From Oscillospiraceae bacterium (GTDB lineage: Bacteria > Bacillota > Clostridia > UMGS1840 > HGM11507): DNA of 34,650 nt. The stretch spans positions 1-34,650 of the forward strand of contig SVKB01000023.1 of assembly GCA_015068665.1 (NCBI GenBank), written 5' to 3'. Position 1 is the stretch's first letter. Every line of letters begins with the position of its first letter. This document shows, one piece after another, positions 6,005 to 15,035 of the stretch. The notes under the pieces were generated by a model. It saw nothing but the letters and a program-made list of their open reading frames with translations. It did no database searches and was not told where the DNA came from. The translations under genes and the position numbers were made by a program.

Positions 6005-6095
6005 TGGCGGAGAGAGAGGGATTCGAACCCTCGGAACCGTTTCCGGTTCACACACTTTCCAGGCGTGCGCCTTAGACCAGCTCAGCCATCTCTCC
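6005..6095 (-). tRNA. tRNA-Ser (anticodon GGA)
   Basis: On the minus strand the transcript begins GGAGAGATGGCTGAG and ends in an encoded CCA. The acceptor stem GGAGAGA/TCTCTCC, the anticodon loop CTGGAAA, a long variable arm (GAACCGGAAACGGTTC) and the T arm GGGTTCGAATCCC are all visible. The long variable arm and the GGA anticodon identify serine, codons UCC and UCU. It lies downstream of rpmE with its own promoter. Its 3' end is duplicated at 5384-5403. Confidence 0.95.
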
Positions 6096-6147
6096 ATATT
6101 AATTATTAAACTGATATTTAATGCGGGATTTTCTCCACACGCATACT

Positions 6148-6176
6148 ATAATAACATAAAAACCAACTTAATTCAA
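6148..6176 (-). promoter_or_regulatory. Promoter of tRNA-Ser
   Basis: On the minus strand, TTGAAT (6171-6176), a 17-bp spacer and TATTAT (6148-6153) lie about 55 bp upstream of the mature tRNA 5' end. Confidence 0.5.
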
Positions 6177-6225
6177 GAGTAAATTAAAATATTTTTATGT
6201 TTTTTAAATAAATAATATCTTTTAT

Positions 6226-6257
6226 CCGAACATAAGGGGGATATCCCTTATGTTCGG
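6226..6257. terminator. Hairpin between rpmE and tRNA-Ser
   Basis: A perfect 13-bp stem (CCGAACATAAGGG with CCCTTATGTTCGG) lies about 65 bp past the rpmE stop. It lacks a good T tract on the minus strand, so it may be a processing or stabilising structure at the end of the ribosomal operon rather than a strict intrinsic terminator. Confidence 0.45.
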
Positions 6258-6323
6258 TAAAAAAATGATATCATTTTTCTTTTGTCGAAGACTGATTTAA
6301 CAGACTCCGTAAAGATAACAATC

Positions 6324-6527
6324 TTACTTGTTAAGATTGTATTTCTTTCTGAATTTGTCGATTCTGCCACCGGTATCAACAAGCTTCTGCTTTCCGGTGA
6401 AGAATGGATGACATTTTGCACATATTTCTACGTGAACATCTTCTTTTGTAGAACCTGTTTCGTAAACAGCTCCGCAAGCACAGATGATTTTTGTATCCTT
6501 ATATTCAGGATGAATTCCTTTTTTCAT
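6324..6527 (-). CDS. rpmE: 50S ribosomal protein bL31, zinc-binding form
   Basis: The 67-residue protein joins the large subunit at the central protuberance and the bridge to the 30S head. Cys16, Cys18, Cys36 and Cys39 (CACG ... CAKC) make it the zinc-containing C+ type. AGGTG precedes the ATG. It lies 38 bp after rplQ on the same strand without a terminator between, so it is probably the last gene of the ribosomal transcript. This is unusual, because rpmE normally sits elsewhere, for example near rho or prfA. Confidence 0.96.
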   Translation of the reverse strand: MKKGIHPEYKDTKIICACGAVYETGSTKEDVHVEICAKCHPFFTGKQKLVDTGGRIDKFRKKYNLNK

Positions 6528-6565
6528 TTAATTCACCTCATTTTACAAATATCATAAAATATTTA

Positions 6566-6910
6566 TTAGTCAACTAACATAAGTATAGCCATTTCTGCTC
6601 CGTCACCTTTTCTTGGTGCTGTCTTAAGAATTCTGGTGTAACCACCGTTTCTTTCAGCATATTTAGGTGCGATTTCGTTAAACAGCTTTGTTACTACGTC
6701 TTCTTTTGTTATGAATGAAAGCGCTTGTCTTCTTGTGTGAAGGGTATTCTTCTTGCCTAATGTAATCATTTTTTCAGCTAAACATCTAACTTCTTTAGCT
6801 CTGGTTACAGTAGTAGAAATTTTACCGTTTTCTAAAAGTGAAGTAACAAGATTTCTAAGCATTGCCATTCTGTGGTCGGTTGTACGACCTAATTTTCTTG
6901 TACCCGGCAT
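6566..6910 (-). CDS. rplQ: 50S ribosomal protein bL17
   Basis: 114 residues, the short form usual in Firmicutes, starting [20 protein letters not shown]. The protein sits near the exit of the peptide tunnel on the large subunit. It ends the conserved alpha operon (rpsM-rpsK-rpsD-rpoA-rplQ) 18 bp after rpoA. The strong site GGAGG precedes the ATG. Confidence 0.97.
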   Translation of the reverse strand: MPGTRKLGRTTDHRMAMLRNLVTSLLENGKISTTVTRAKEVRCLAEKMITLGKKNTLHTRRQALSFITKEDVVTKLFNEIAPKYAERNGGYTRILKTAPRKGDGAEMAILMLVD

Positions 6911-6928
6911 TTCTATATACCTCCTTTA

Positions 6929-7876
6929 TTACTCTTCTTCGCTTGCTAAGTGAAGATTTAATGCTTCAAGCTTATGAACAACTTCTTCTAAAGATTTTCT
7001 GCCTAAGTTTCTTACCTTCATCATATCGTCGATAGATTTCTTGATAAGATCATCAACTGTGTTGATACCGGCTCTCTTTAAGCAGTTGTAAGAACGAACT
7101 GAGAAGTCAAGCTCTTCGATGGTCATCTCTAAAACTCTTTCCTTCTGATCCTGTTCTTTTTCTACCATAATATCAGCATTCTTAGCTTCTTCAGAAAGAT
7201 CTACGAATAAATCAAGATGCTCCTTCATAATTTTTGCTGACCAGCTTATTGCTTCATCAGGCATTATTACACCGTTGGTCCATACCTCGATAATAAGCTT
7301 ATCGTGGTCTGTTTCGTTACCAACACGAGTATTCTCGATTGTACAGTTAACCTTTCTTACAGGTGTGTATATGGAGTCAACAGGAATTATACCGATAGGC
7401 ATATTAGCGGTTTTGTTCTTTTCAGCTGTAACATAACCTCTGCCTCTGTTAAAGGTAACCTCCATATATAATTTAGCTTCTTCGTTAAGTGTTGCAATAT
7501 GAAGGTCAGGGTTAAGAACCTCTACATCTGCATCATATTTTAAATCGCCTGCGGTAATTTCGCAAGGACCCACAACATCAACGTAACATACCTTTGGAGT
7601 GTCAGAATGAAGCTTAACAGCAATACCCTTGATGTTTAAGATGATTTCGGTAACATCCTCAGTTACACCGTGAATGGTGGAAAACTCGTGGTCAACACCG
7701 TCAATCTTAACGCTGGTAGCTGCCGCACCCGGTAAGGATGAAAGAAGAATTCTTCTTAAAGAGTTACCAAGTGTTGTACCGTAGCCTCTCTCAAGCGGAG
7801 AAATTACGAACTTGGCATATCTCTGATCCTTGGATGACTCAGCGCATTCTACTCTTGGTTTTTCCATTTCAATCAT
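6929..7876 (-). CDS. rpoA: DNA-directed RNA polymerase subunit alpha
   Basis: 315 residues, normal length. The N-terminal dimerisation domain carries the family signature [22 protein letters not shown] near residues 29-50. After an acidic, flexible linker the C-terminal domain (about 250-310) has [19 protein letters not shown] and [11 protein letters not shown]. Its Arg in SVRS corresponds to E. coli Arg265, which contacts UP elements and activators. Alpha nucleates core polymerase assembly. It lies between rpsD and rplQ, as expected. The start codon is followed by a second Met at residue 4; the AAAGGAGGG site supports the first. Confidence 0.97.
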   Translation of the reverse strand: MIEMEKPRVECAESSKDQRYAKFVISPLERGYGTTLGNSLRRILLSSLPGAAATSVKIDGVDHEFSTIHGVTEDVTEIILNIKGIAVKLHSDTPKVCYVDVVGPCEITAGDLKYDADVEVLNPDLHIATLNEEAKLYMEVTFNRGRGYVTAEKNKTANMPIGIIPVDSIYTPVRKVNCTIENTRVGNETDHDKLIIEVWTNGVIMPDEAISWSAKIMKEHLDLFVDLSEEAKNADIMVEKEQDQKERVLEMTIEELDFSVRSYNCLKRAGINTVDDLIKKSIDDMMKVRNLGRKSLEEVVHKLEALNLHLASEEE

Positions 7877-7958
7877 GCTTTTACCCTCCTTTAATTGACC
7901 TTAAAGGCCGTTCAAATAACATAAAGTCTCAGACTATACATACCCCGAGGGTTAATTA

Positions 7959-8588
7959 TTATTTAGAATAGAACTCAACGATTAAGTGTTCTTTAATATC
8001 TAAATCAATTTCGCTTCTTTCAGATAATCTTGTAACAGTTGCGGTTAAAGCGTCTCTGTTAACATCTAACCATGCAGGTACTAATTTACCTTCGGTTGTG
8101 TCAAGAACTGCCTTAATCTTTTCGCTGCTCTTTGATTTATCTGTGATAGCAATAACGTCACCCGGTTTAACTAAGTAAGAAGGGATGTTAACCTTTTTAC
8201 CGTTAATTGTGAAATGACCGTGTCTTGTAAGCTGACGAGCTTCTGCTCTTGAAGTAGCAAATCCTGCTCTGTATACAACTGAATCGAAACGGCTTTCTAA
8301 TATCTGTAAGAAATTTTCACCGGTGATACCGTCTTTTTTAGCAACAGCCATTTCGAAGTAGTGTTCAAACTGACCTTCTAAAATGCCGTATGTCTTTCTA
8401 ACTTTCTGCTTTTCTCTTAACTGCATACCGTATTCAGACATCTTCTTTCTGTTCTGACCGTGCTGACCGGGTGCATAAGAACGCTTGTTAAAAGCACATT
8501 TTTCAGAGTAACATTTTGTACCCTTTAAGAAAAGTTTCTGACCTTCTCTTCTACAAATTCTACATACTGCGCCAGTATATCTTGCCAT
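7959..8588 (-). CDS. rpsD: 30S ribosomal protein uS4
   Basis: 209 residues. Cys9, Cys12, Cys26 and Cys31 form the zinc site of the C+ type. The S4 RNA-binding domain lies at about 95-160 ([23 protein letters not shown]). uS4 is a primary 16S rRNA binder at the 5' domain and often represses its own synthesis. Here it is within the alpha operon between rpsK and rpoA, whereas in Bacillus subtilis rpsD is a separate gene. The 82-bp gap to rpoA has no terminator. Confidence 0.97.
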   Translation of the reverse strand: MARYTGAVCRICRREGQKLFLKGTKCYSEKCAFNKRSYAPGQHGQNRKKMSEYGMQLREKQKVRKTYGILEGQFEHYFEMAVAKKDGITGENFLQILESRFDSVVYRAGFATSRAEARQLTRHGHFTINGKKVNIPSYLVKPGDVIAITDKSKSSEKIKAVLDTTEGKLVPAWLDVNRDALTATVTRLSERSEIDLDIKEHLIVEFYSK

Positions 8589-8605
8589 ATCTTCTACACC
8601 TCCTG

Positions 8606-9001
8606 TTATACTCTTCTTCTCTTAGGTGGTCTGCAACCGTTGTGAGGAATTGGGCTGACATCTTTAATAAGAGTAACCTCTAATCCTGCTGTCTGAAGGG
8701 CTCTGATAGCGGCTTCTCTGCCGGCACCGGGACCTTTAACAAATACTTCAACAGTTTTTAAACCGTGTTCCATAGCTGCTTTGGCTGCTGTTTCTGCTGC
8801 CATCTGAGCTGCGAATGGAGTGTTCTTTCTTGAGCCTCTGAAACCAAGGCCACCGGCACTTGCCCATGATAAAGCATTACCTGCTACGTCAGTAATTGTA
8901 ACAATTGTATTGTTAAATGAAGAACTGATGTGAGCTGCGCCGCGTTCTATATTTTTACGCTCTTTTCTTCTACGAGTAGTTTTTCTTACTGTTTTAGCCA
9001 A
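8606..9001 (-). CDS. rpsK: 30S ribosomal protein uS11
   Basis: 131 residues, full length, with the typical basic head ([19 protein letters not shown]) and the C-terminal signature [18 protein letters not shown]. It binds 16S rRNA at the platform near the mRNA exit, next to the Shine-Dalgarno helix. It lies 17 bp after rpsM. Confidence 0.97.
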   Translation of the reverse strand: MAKTVRKTTRRRKERKNIERGAAHISSSFNNTIVTITDVAGNALSWASAGGLGFRGSRKNTPFAAQMAAETAAKAAMEHGLKTVEVFVKGPGAGREAAIRALQTAGLEVTLIKDVSPIPHNGCRPPKRRRV

Positions 9002-9017
9002 GATTTATCCCTCCCTC

Positions 9018-9383
9018 TTACTTTTTCTTGTTTGCAACGATTCTCTTAGGACCTTTTCTTGTTCTTGCATTGTTCTTTGAATTCTGACCTCTGCAAGGAA
9101 GTCCCTTCTTGTGTCTTGAACCTCTGTAGCATCCGATTTCCATAAGACGCTTGATGTCAAGAGCTATATCTCTTCTTAAGTCACCTTCAACATTGTACGC
9201 TTCGATTGCACTTCTTAATTTTGCAACGTCTTCGTCTGTTAAATCCTTAACTCTTGTATCCGGATTGATTCCGGTTTCTGCTAAGATTTTGTTTGATGTT
9301 GTTCTACCAATACCGAAAATGTAGGTTAAACCGATTTCAACACGCTTTTCTCTTGGTAAGTCAACGCCGGCTATTCTTGCCAT
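9018..9383 (-). CDS. rpsM: 30S ribosomal protein uS13
   Basis: 121 residues starting [21 protein letters not shown]; the C-terminal [13 protein letters not shown] region contacts the P-site tRNA and bridge B1 helix. The upstream in-frame extension to 9452 is not used: the ATG at 9383 is preceded by AGGAGG, presented in a small hairpin loop (see 9390-9406), and matches the universal N terminus. It is the first gene of the alpha group after a 165-bp gap that separates it from rpmJ. Confidence 0.97.
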   Translation of the reverse strand: MARIAGVDLPREKRVEIGLTYIFGIGRTTSNKILAETGINPDTRVKDLTDEDVAKLRSAIEAYNVEGDLRRDIALDIKRLMEIGCYRGSRHKKGLPCRGQNSKNNARTRKGPKRIVANKKK

Positions 9384-9548
9384 ATTGATATTACACCTCC
9401 TGTAATGTGTTGGCACCTTATCGGGTTCTTCATCCCCCGTGCCTTTTATCAATGTTTTTATAATTAAGATCTTAAATAAGTTTACAATCTAATTGCACAG
9501 CCGCACTCTTTAAAATCTTTATTGTGATTTACACAACAAGGTTATTTA
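9384..9548 (-). promoter_or_regulatory. rpsM leader with GC hairpin and SD in a hairpin loop
   Basis: This is the longest gap inside the operon. On the minus strand it contains a possible promoter (TTGTAA, 17 bp, ATTATA). A hairpin GGCAC/GTGCC with an inner GGG/CCC stem lies at 9412-9443. Near the start codon, ATTACA-GGAGG-TGTAAT (9390-9406) places the Shine-Dalgarno sequence exactly in the loop of a 6-bp stem. Its position suggests a site for translational control by a ribosomal protein such as S4; that is inference. Confidence 0.5.
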
Positions 9549-9662
9549 TTAGCCCTGTCTCTGTTTGTGCTTCTGGTTTTCACAGATAACCATTACTTTA
9601 CCTTTTCTTTTGATTATCTTGCATTTTTCGCACATTGGTTTTACTGATGGTCTTACTTTCAT
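9549..9662 (-). CDS. rpmJ: 50S ribosomal protein bL36, zinc-binding form
   Basis: 37 residues from [14 protein letters not shown] to KHKQRQG, the normal length. Zinc ligands Cys11, Cys14, Cys27 and His32 are all present, so this is the C+ type. The smallest protein of the large subunit, it binds 23S rRNA near the base of the L7/L12 stalk. It lies 27 bp after infA. Confidence 0.96.
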   Translation of the reverse strand: MKVRPSVKPMCEKCKIIKRKGKVMVICENQKHKQRQG

Positions 9663-9689
9663 AGTTTTATACCTCGTTTCTATATAATA

Positions 9690-9908
9690 CTATTTTGCTC
9701 TCCAAGTAATTCTGCCTTTTGTCAAATCGTATGGAGAAACTTCAACTGTTACTTTATCTCCGGGTAAAATCTTAATGTAGTTCATTCTTAATTTACCTGA
9801 AATATGTGATAAAATTTTGTGGCCGTTTTCAAGTTCTACCATAAACATTGCATTTGGCAGAGCATCTATAACTGTGCCTTCCAGTTCCAATACATCATCT
9901 TTTGCCAT
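9690..9908 (-). CDS. infA: Translation initiation factor IF-1
   Basis: 72 residues forming a single S1-type OB fold ([21 protein letters not shown] ... [18 protein letters not shown]). It binds the 30S A site during initiation and helps IF-2 and IF-3. It lies between the KOW protein and rpmJ, the standard Firmicute position. Confidence 0.97.
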   Translation of the reverse strand: MAKDDVLELEGTVIDALPNAMFMVELENGHKILSHISGKLRMNYIKILPGDKVTVEVSPYDLTKGRITWRAK

Positions 9909-9920
9909 TATAAACCCTCC

Positions 9921-10214
9921 TTATTCCTTTAAAATCCCAAGGGCACGCTTGCCCTGTATTATGGATTTTCTTATGTCGGAATTGTTGATTTCATTGCCTT
10001 TATTTAATTTGTTTTTAATTAGTTCAAGCGAATATCCGAGATTTCTTACGTGAGCAGGGTTCTTCCTCTTGGGATTTTCAACCTTACGGTTCTTCCCGTC
10101 GCACACAAGAAGGTAATTATCCCCGGTAATCTCTATTACCGCAAACAGCTTACCCTTATCCCGTCCCGCTGTAGCTTCTACTAAAGCGGCAGGATTAATA
10201 TCCACTCTTATCAC
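9921..10214 (-). CDS. KOW-domain RNA-binding protein (L14e-like)
   Basis: 97 residues. The N-terminal KOW motif (LVEATAGRDKGKLFAVIEITGDNYLLVCDGK) resembles the archaeal/eukaryotic L14e-L6e-L27e fold, followed by a basic tail. Proteins of this type occur between map and infA in many Clostridia, are thought to bind ribosomal RNA, and are otherwise uncharacterised. It lies 10 bp after map and 12 bp before infA, so it is made with the translation machinery. Confidence 0.85.
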   Translation of the reverse strand: MIRVDINPAALVEATAGRDKGKLFAVIEITGDNYLLVCDGKNRKVENPKRKNPAHVRNLGYSLELIKNKLNKGNEINNSDIRKSIIQGKRALGILKE

Positions 10215-10224
10215 CTCAACATTA

Positions 10225-10971
10225 TTAAGCTTTGGTTAAAATCTCCGGTTCACCCTCTGTAATCAGAATAGTGTTCTCGTAGTGAGCCGAAAGCTCGCCG
10301 TCACAAGTTTTAACAGTCCATTTGCTTTCATCGGTGAAAACATGATAGCTTCCGCCGTTAACCATGGGCTCAATTGCCAGAGTCATTCCGGGAAGAAGTC
10401 TTACCCCCTTGCCGGCTCTTCCGAAATTGGGAACCGAGGGATCCTCGTGAAGTGATTTACCGATTCCGTGACCGGTAAGATCTCTTACCACCGAATATCC
10501 GAAGCTCTCAACATAGCTCTGGATGGCAAATGCGATATCACCGATACGGTTACCCGCCTTTGCAAACTTCAGCCCTTCATAAAAGCTCTGTCTTGTAACC
10601 TCAACAAGCTTTTTGGCTTCTTCTGATACATTTCCAACAAAAAATGTTTTTGCGCAGTCGCCATGAAAGCCGTTTAAATAAGCACCCATATCGATACCTA
10701 TTATATCGCCCTCCGATAGAACGCGTTTTCCGGGAATTCCATGAACAACCTCATCATTTACGGAACTGCATATTGATGCCGGAAAGCCATTGTAATTAAG
10801 GAAAGAGGGAATTGCATTATGCTTTTTTATGAAATCATAAGCAATTCTGTCAAGCTCACCGGTTGTTATACCGGGCCTTACAAACTCACCAACATGGTTA
10901 AGCGCCATTTTGGTCAGTCTGCAGGCTTCCCTCATTAACTCAATGTCTTTTTTATTCTTAATGTATATCAT
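10225..10971 (-). CDS. map: Methionine aminopeptidase, type I
   Basis: 248 residues, cytosolic. It removes the initiator methionine from nascent proteins. The metal ligands are all present: Asp94, Asp105, His168, Glu201 and Glu232, with the substrate-site His77 (VVHGIP) and His175 (LHEDP). There is no N-terminal SH3 or zinc extension, so it is the short type Ia. It lies 3 bp after adk, in the usual secY-adk-map order. Confidence 0.97.
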   Translation of the reverse strand: MIYIKNKKDIELMREACRLTKMALNHVGEFVRPGITTGELDRIAYDFIKKHNAIPSFLNYNGFPASICSSVNDEVVHGIPGKRVLSEGDIIGIDMGAYLNGFHGDCAKTFFVGNVSEEAKKLVEVTRQSFYEGLKFAKAGNRIGDIAFAIQSYVESFGYSVVRDLTGHGIGKSLHEDPSVPNFGRAGKGVRLLPGMTLAIEPMVNGGSYHVFTDESKWTVKTCDGELSAHYENTILITEGEPEILTKA

Positions 10972-10974
10972 ACT

Positions 10975-11607
10975 TTATACTCCCAGCGCTTCGAAAACCG
11001 CCTTGGTAGTATCCTCTACCTTACCGCAGCCTGTTACGCTTACTAAGATACCCTTTTCTTCGTAATAAGCCTTAAGGGGCTCGGTAACCTCATGAAATAC
11101 GTTAAGTCTGTTTACTATAACTTCTTTTTTATCATCGGGACGGATAGAAAGCTCTGCACCGCAGGTATCACATATACCCTCAACCTTTGGAGGATTGCTG
11201 GTAACATGGAATATTGCGTGGCATTTTGAACATTCGCGTCTGCCTGATAATCTGTCGATGATTATTTCATCTGCAAGATCAATATTTAATACCTTATCAA
11301 TTTTGTAGCCAAGCTTGGAAAGTCCGTCAGCCTGATTGATGGTTCTTGGGAAACCGTCTAAGATAAAGCCGTTAGCACAGTCAGGCTCTTTAAGTCTTGC
11401 TTCGATTAATTCAAGAACGATTTCGTCAGAAACAAGATTGCCCGATTTAATGATATCGTTAACCTTAAGACCGATTTCACTGCCCTTTTCAATCTCACCG
11501 CGGATTGCAGCTCCGGTTGAAATTGTAGGTATATTTAACTTTTCTGAAATGATTTTCGCCTGAGTGCCTTTACCTGCACCCGGGGCACCTAACATAATAA
11601 GCTTCAT
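10975..11607 (-). CDS. adk: Adenylate kinase, zinc-lid form
   Basis: 210 residues. It interconverts ATP plus AMP and two ADP. The P-loop GAPGAGKGT is at 7-15 and the AMP-site motif DGFPRT at 84-89. A lid with CSKC (126-129) and CDTC (146-149) forms the four-Cys zinc site typical of Gram-positive enzymes. The AMP-binding STGD motif reads STGA here (residues 30-33), though the following Arg36 is kept. It lies between secY and map. Confidence 0.97.
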   Translation of the reverse strand: MKLIMLGAPGAGKGTQAKIISEKLNIPTISTGAAIRGEIEKGSEIGLKVNDIIKSGNLVSDEIVLELIEARLKEPDCANGFILDGFPRTINQADGLSKLGYKIDKVLNIDLADEIIIDRLSGRRECSKCHAIFHVTSNPPKVEGICDTCGAELSIRPDDKKEVIVNRLNVFHEVTEPLKAYYEEKGILVSVTGCGKVEDTTKAVFEALGV

Positions 11608-11628
11608 AATCTCACTCTTTCTTAATGC

Positions 11629-12897
11629 TTAGTCTAAAAAGCCCTTATAGTGACGCATTACCATCTGAGTTTCAAGCTGCTTAACGGTTTCTAATGCAAC
11701 ACCAACAACAATCAGGATACTTGTTCCGCCAAAAGCAACATTAGCACCGAAGATTGCGGTAAGAAGCATTGGAAGAACAGCGATTAAAGCAAGGAATATA
11801 GCACCTACAAAAGTAATCTTGTTGATGATACCCTTAATGAATTCAGCTGTGGTTCTTCCCGGTCTGATTCCGGGGATACCGCCACCGTTCTGCTTCATAT
11901 TGTTAGCCATTTCAATTGGGTTGTACTGCATTTCTGTATAGAAGAATGTGAAGAAGATAATCAACAGGAAGTAGATTATTGCATACACCGGTGAAGTCTG
12001 AGACATAACCCTTAAGAAGCCGCCCCAGAAGCCGCCACTCTGTGCAGTGATACCAAAGAACTGACAGATTGTCGCAGGGAAGGAAATAATGGAGATTGCG
12101 AAGATAATAGGCATTACACCTGCCATAGCAACCTTAATAGGAATATGGGTGCTCTGACCTCCGTACATCTTTCTTCCAACCACTCTCTTTGAGTAAAGCA
12201 CAGGAATTCTTCTCTCAGAGTCGTTCATAAGAACAACTGCTGCTACAACTAAAACAACGATTAATACTACAAGAATTGTAGTGAAGATATTTAACTGACC
12301 TGCTTTATTCATTTCGATGAATGAATTTATTACTGCAGGACCACGCGATACGATACCGGCAAAGATAAGAAGTGAAATACCGTTACCAATACCCTTTTCG
12401 TTGATCTGTTCACCCAGCCACATTAAGAATGCGGTACCTGCTGTGAATGTAAGAGATACAACGAAATATGTGAATACACCACGGTTTGTGATTGCACCGC
12501 TCAAGCCGAAGTAAAGACCTGTAGCCTGAAGCATAGCAAGAACCACTGTTAAATATCTTGTCCACTGAGCAAGGAACTTTCTTCCGTCTTCTTCCTTTGC
12601 CTTTCTTTCAAGAGCAGGAATTGCAACGGCTAAAAGCTGCATAATAATGGACGAGTTAATATAAGGGGTGATACTCATTGCAAAGATTGTTGCATTTTCA
12701 AAAGCACCACCGGAAATGATGTTGTACATGCTAAACAGGTTATCCCCACCTTCAACCAAGGACTTAAGAGCCTCAGCGCTAACGAAGGGAACAGGAATAG
12801 AAGAACCTAATCTGAATATAACGATAAGAAGCAGGGTGTACAACATTTTCTTTCTAAGGTCAGGAATTTTCCATGCATCCGCAAATACCTTAAACAT
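11629..12897 (-). CDS. secY: Protein translocase subunit SecY
   Basis: 422 residues with ten hydrophobic segments, the pore of the Sec translocon in the cytoplasmic membrane. The N-terminal plug region and family motifs are visible (FRLGSSIPVPFV near 29-40, GGKIPVLY-like RRIPVLYSKRVVGRKMYGG, QYNPIEMANNMKQNGGGIPGIRPGR). It starts 1 bp after the rplO stop and is followed by adk, the conserved spc operon order. Confidence 0.97.
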   Translation of the reverse strand: MFKVFADAWKIPDLRKKMLYTLLLIVIFRLGSSIPVPFVSAEALKSLVEGGDNLFSMYNIISGGAFENATIFAMSITPYINSSIIMQLLAVAIPALERKAKEEDGRKFLAQWTRYLTVVLAMLQATGLYFGLSGAITNRGVFTYFVVSLTFTAGTAFLMWLGEQINEKGIGNGISLLIFAGIVSRGPAVINSFIEMNKAGQLNIFTTILVVLIVVLVVAAVVLMNDSERRIPVLYSKRVVGRKMYGGQSTHIPIKVAMAGVMPIIFAISIISFPATICQFFGITAQSGGFWGGFLRVMSQTSPVYAIIYFLLIIFFTFFYTEMQYNPIEMANNMKQNGGGIPGIRPGRTTAEFIKGIINKITFVGAIFLALIAVLPMLLTAIFGANVAFGGTSILIVVGVALETVKQLETQMVMRHYKGFLD

Positions 12898-12898
12898 G

Positions 12899-13339
12899 TT
12901 ATATCACCTCAGCTTTTCCGCCCTTGGCAGTAATTTTTTCTTCAGCAGACTTAGTAAATCTTACAGCTTTAACTGTTAAAGTCTTTGTAAGCTCACCTCT
13001 GCCCAGAACAACAATACCGTCATTTACCTTGGAAATGATGCCTGCTTCCTTTAATAATTCAGCAGTAACCTCGGTACCGTTTTCAAATCTTTCAAGTTCA
13101 GAAACATTAACTTCAGTGTAGTTTTTAGCAAATATGTTTGTGAAGCCTCTTTTTGGAAGTCTTCTGTATAAAGGCATCTGACCGCCTTCAAAGCCGGGTC
13201 TTACTCCGCCGCCGGAACGAGCCTTCTGACCCTTGTGACCTCTACCTGCTGTTTTACCATTACCGGTAGCATGGCCTCTACCCTTTCTTTTAGGTTCTTT
13301 AGTTGAACCTTCCGCAGGAGATAATTCGAATAACTTCAT
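12899..13339 (-). CDS. rplO: 50S ribosomal protein uL15
   Basis: 146 residues. The N-terminal glycine- and arginine-rich extension ([22 protein letters not shown]) threads into 23S rRNA. I used the ATG at 13339 because AGGAGGTG lies 7 bp upstream; the in-frame GTG at 13348 is part of that site. It is required late in 50S assembly. secY follows with 1 bp between. Confidence 0.96.
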   Translation of the reverse strand: MKLFELSPAEGSTKEPKRKGRGHATGNGKTAGRGHKGQKARSGGGVRPGFEGGQMPLYRRLPKRGFTNIFAKNYTEVNVSELERFENGTEVTAELLKEAGIISKVNDGIVVLGRGELTKTLTVKAVRFTKSAEEKITAKGGKAEVI

Positions 13340-13354
13340 TTGTTGCACCTCCTC

Positions 13355-13537
13355 TTATTCAGTAACATTCAATAAATAAGATACTTTATCAATCATACCT
13401 CTGATTTGAGGTGTGTCGTTTAATTCAACACAATCTCTGATCTTCTTAAGACCAAGGGCCTTTACTGTGGCGATATGATCTTTCTTTCTGCCAATTGTAC
13501 TTTTTACAAGTGTGATTTTCAATGTTTTATTAGCCAC
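13355..13537 (-). CDS. rpmD: 50S ribosomal protein uL30
   Basis: 60 residues, the short bacterial form, with the ferredoxin-like pattern [28 protein letters not shown]. It binds 23S and contacts 5S rRNA neighbours. It lies between rpsE and rplO, with 15 bp to the rplO start. Confidence 0.96.
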   Translation of the reverse strand: MANKTLKITLVKSTIGRKKDHIATVKALGLKKIRDCVELNDTPQIRGMIDKVSYLLNVTE

Positions 13538-13548
13538 AATTATCCCTC

Positions 13549-14055
13549 CTATCCTAATATTTCTTCAACGGTTTTACCTCTTAATTTAGCAACTTCCTCT
13601 GCTTTCTTAAGGTTTGCAAGGCCGTTAATTGTTGCGTTAACAACGTTTCTTGGATTATTTGAGTTTAAGCACTTTGTTCTGATATCTCTGATACCTGCAA
13701 GCTCAATAACCGCTCTGACAGCGCCACCGGCGATAACTCCGGTACCTTCAGGAGCAGCCTTTAAAAGAACGCTTCCTGCGCCGAACTTACCGATAACGTC
13801 GTGAGGGATAGTTGTGCCAAGAACAGGAACTGAAATCATGTTCTTTTTAGCATCTTCGATACCTTTTCTGATTGCATCGGGAATTTCAGCAGCTTTACCC
13901 ATACCGCAACCAACGTGACCGTTTTCGTCACCAACAACAACCAATGCGCTGAATCTAAAGGTTCTACCACCCTTAACAACCTTAGCAACACGGTTTAAAC
14001 TTACAACTCTTTCTTTTATGTCTAATACTGTTGAATCTACTTTATCTAAACTCAC
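13549..14055 (-). CDS. rpsE: 30S ribosomal protein uS5
   Basis: 168 residues. The double-stranded RNA-binding N-terminal half carries the signature [30 protein letters not shown] with the C-terminal half [20 protein letters not shown]. The protein lines the mRNA entry and affects decoding accuracy. It lies 18 bp after rplR. Confidence 0.97.
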   Translation of the reverse strand: MSLDKVDSTVLDIKERVVSLNRVAKVVKGGRTFRFSALVVVGDENGHVGCGMGKAAEIPDAIRKGIEDAKKNMISVPVLGTTIPHDVIGKFGAGSVLLKAAPEGTGVIAGGAVRAVIELAGIRDIRTKCLNSNNPRNVVNATINGLANLKKAEEVAKLRGKTVEEILG

Positions 14056-14073
14056 TTGGGTTTTACCTCCTTA

Positions 14074-14436
14074 TTAGAATTTAAGACCGCCCTCACGAGC
14101 GCCGTCTGCTAATGCAGCAACTCTTCCGTGATATAAATATCCGCCTCTGTCAAATACAACAGATTCAATATTTAATTCAAGTGCCTTCTTAGCTATTAAC
14201 TTTCCTACTTCTGTAGCTGCTTCGATATTACCGCCGTTTTCCACGTTGATTTCCTTTGAAAGTGTGGAAGCAGAAACTAAAGTGATACCCTTAGTATCGT
14301 CGATAATCTGAGCATATATATTGCTGTTACTCTTAAAAACATTCAGTCTTGGAGTTTCAGAAGTACCGGAAATCTTAGTTCTGATTGCCTTATGTCTTCT
14401 AACTCTGGCAACATTGCTGTCTGCTTTTTTTATCAT
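14074..14436 (-). CDS. rplR: 50S ribosomal protein uL18
   Basis: 120 residues. The basic N terminus ([27 protein letters not shown]) and the C-terminal [26 protein letters not shown] are the family hallmarks. It binds 5S rRNA and helps place it in the central protuberance. It lies 41 bp after rplF. Confidence 0.97.
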   Translation of the reverse strand: MIKKADSNVARVRRHKAIRTKISGTSETPRLNVFKSNSNIYAQIIDDTKGITLVSASTLSKEINVENGGNIEAATEVGKLIAKKALELNIESVVFDRGGYLYHGRVAALADGAREGGLKF

Positions 14437-14477
14437 AGCTGTTTCGCTCCTTTCATAGGCATCTTACTGCCTAAAGA

Positions 14478-15017
14478 TTATTTACCTGTTTTACCTTCTT
14501 TTCTTCTGATAACTTCATCAGCATACTTGATACCCTTACCCTTGTATGGTTCAGGAGGTCTCTTTTCTCTGATGTTAGCAGCGAACTGACCAACCTTCTG
14601 CTTGTCAATACCGCTGATGGTTATCTTGTTCTGGTTAGGAACGTCGATTGTAATACCGTCGATTTCATCAACGTTTACCTGGTGAGAATAGCCAAGGTTT
14701 AAAACAAGTGTTTTACCCTGCTTTGCAGCTCTGTAACCAACACCGTTGATTTCAAGCTCTTTGGTATAGCCCTGAGTTACACCAACAACCATGTTGTTAA
14801 TTAAAGCTCTGGTTAAACCGTGAAGTGCTCTTGTTTCTTTGATATCATCAGGTCTGGTTAATGTGATAACATTATCATTTAATTCAATTTTGATTTTAGC
14901 GTCAAAAGTCTGCTCAAGAGTTCCTTTTGGACCTTTAACGGTAACTAAATTACCGTCAGCAATTTTAACCTCTACACCCTGAGGAAGCTCTATAGGCATT
15001 TTTCCTATTCTTGACAT
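14478..15017 (-). CDS. rplF: 50S ribosomal protein uL6
   Basis: 179 residues with two repeated beta-alpha domains. The C-terminal signature [25 protein letters not shown] binds 23S rRNA near the sarcin-ricin loop. It lies 18 bp after rpsH. Confidence 0.97.
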   Translation of the reverse strand: MSRIGKMPIELPQGVEVKIADGNLVTVKGPKGTLEQTFDAKIKIELNDNVITLTRPDDIKETRALHGLTRALINNMVVGVTQGYTKELEINGVGYRAAKQGKTLVLNLGYSHQVNVDEIDGITIDVPNQNKITISGIDKQKVGQFAANIREKRPPEPYKGKGIKYADEVIRRKEGKTGK

Positions 15018-15035
15018 AATTTCGTCCTCCTTCTT

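Noticed and set aside
9384-9452. N-terminal extension of uS13
   Set aside because: It runs through the leader hairpin; the AGGAGG-preceded ATG at 9383 gives the normal protein.
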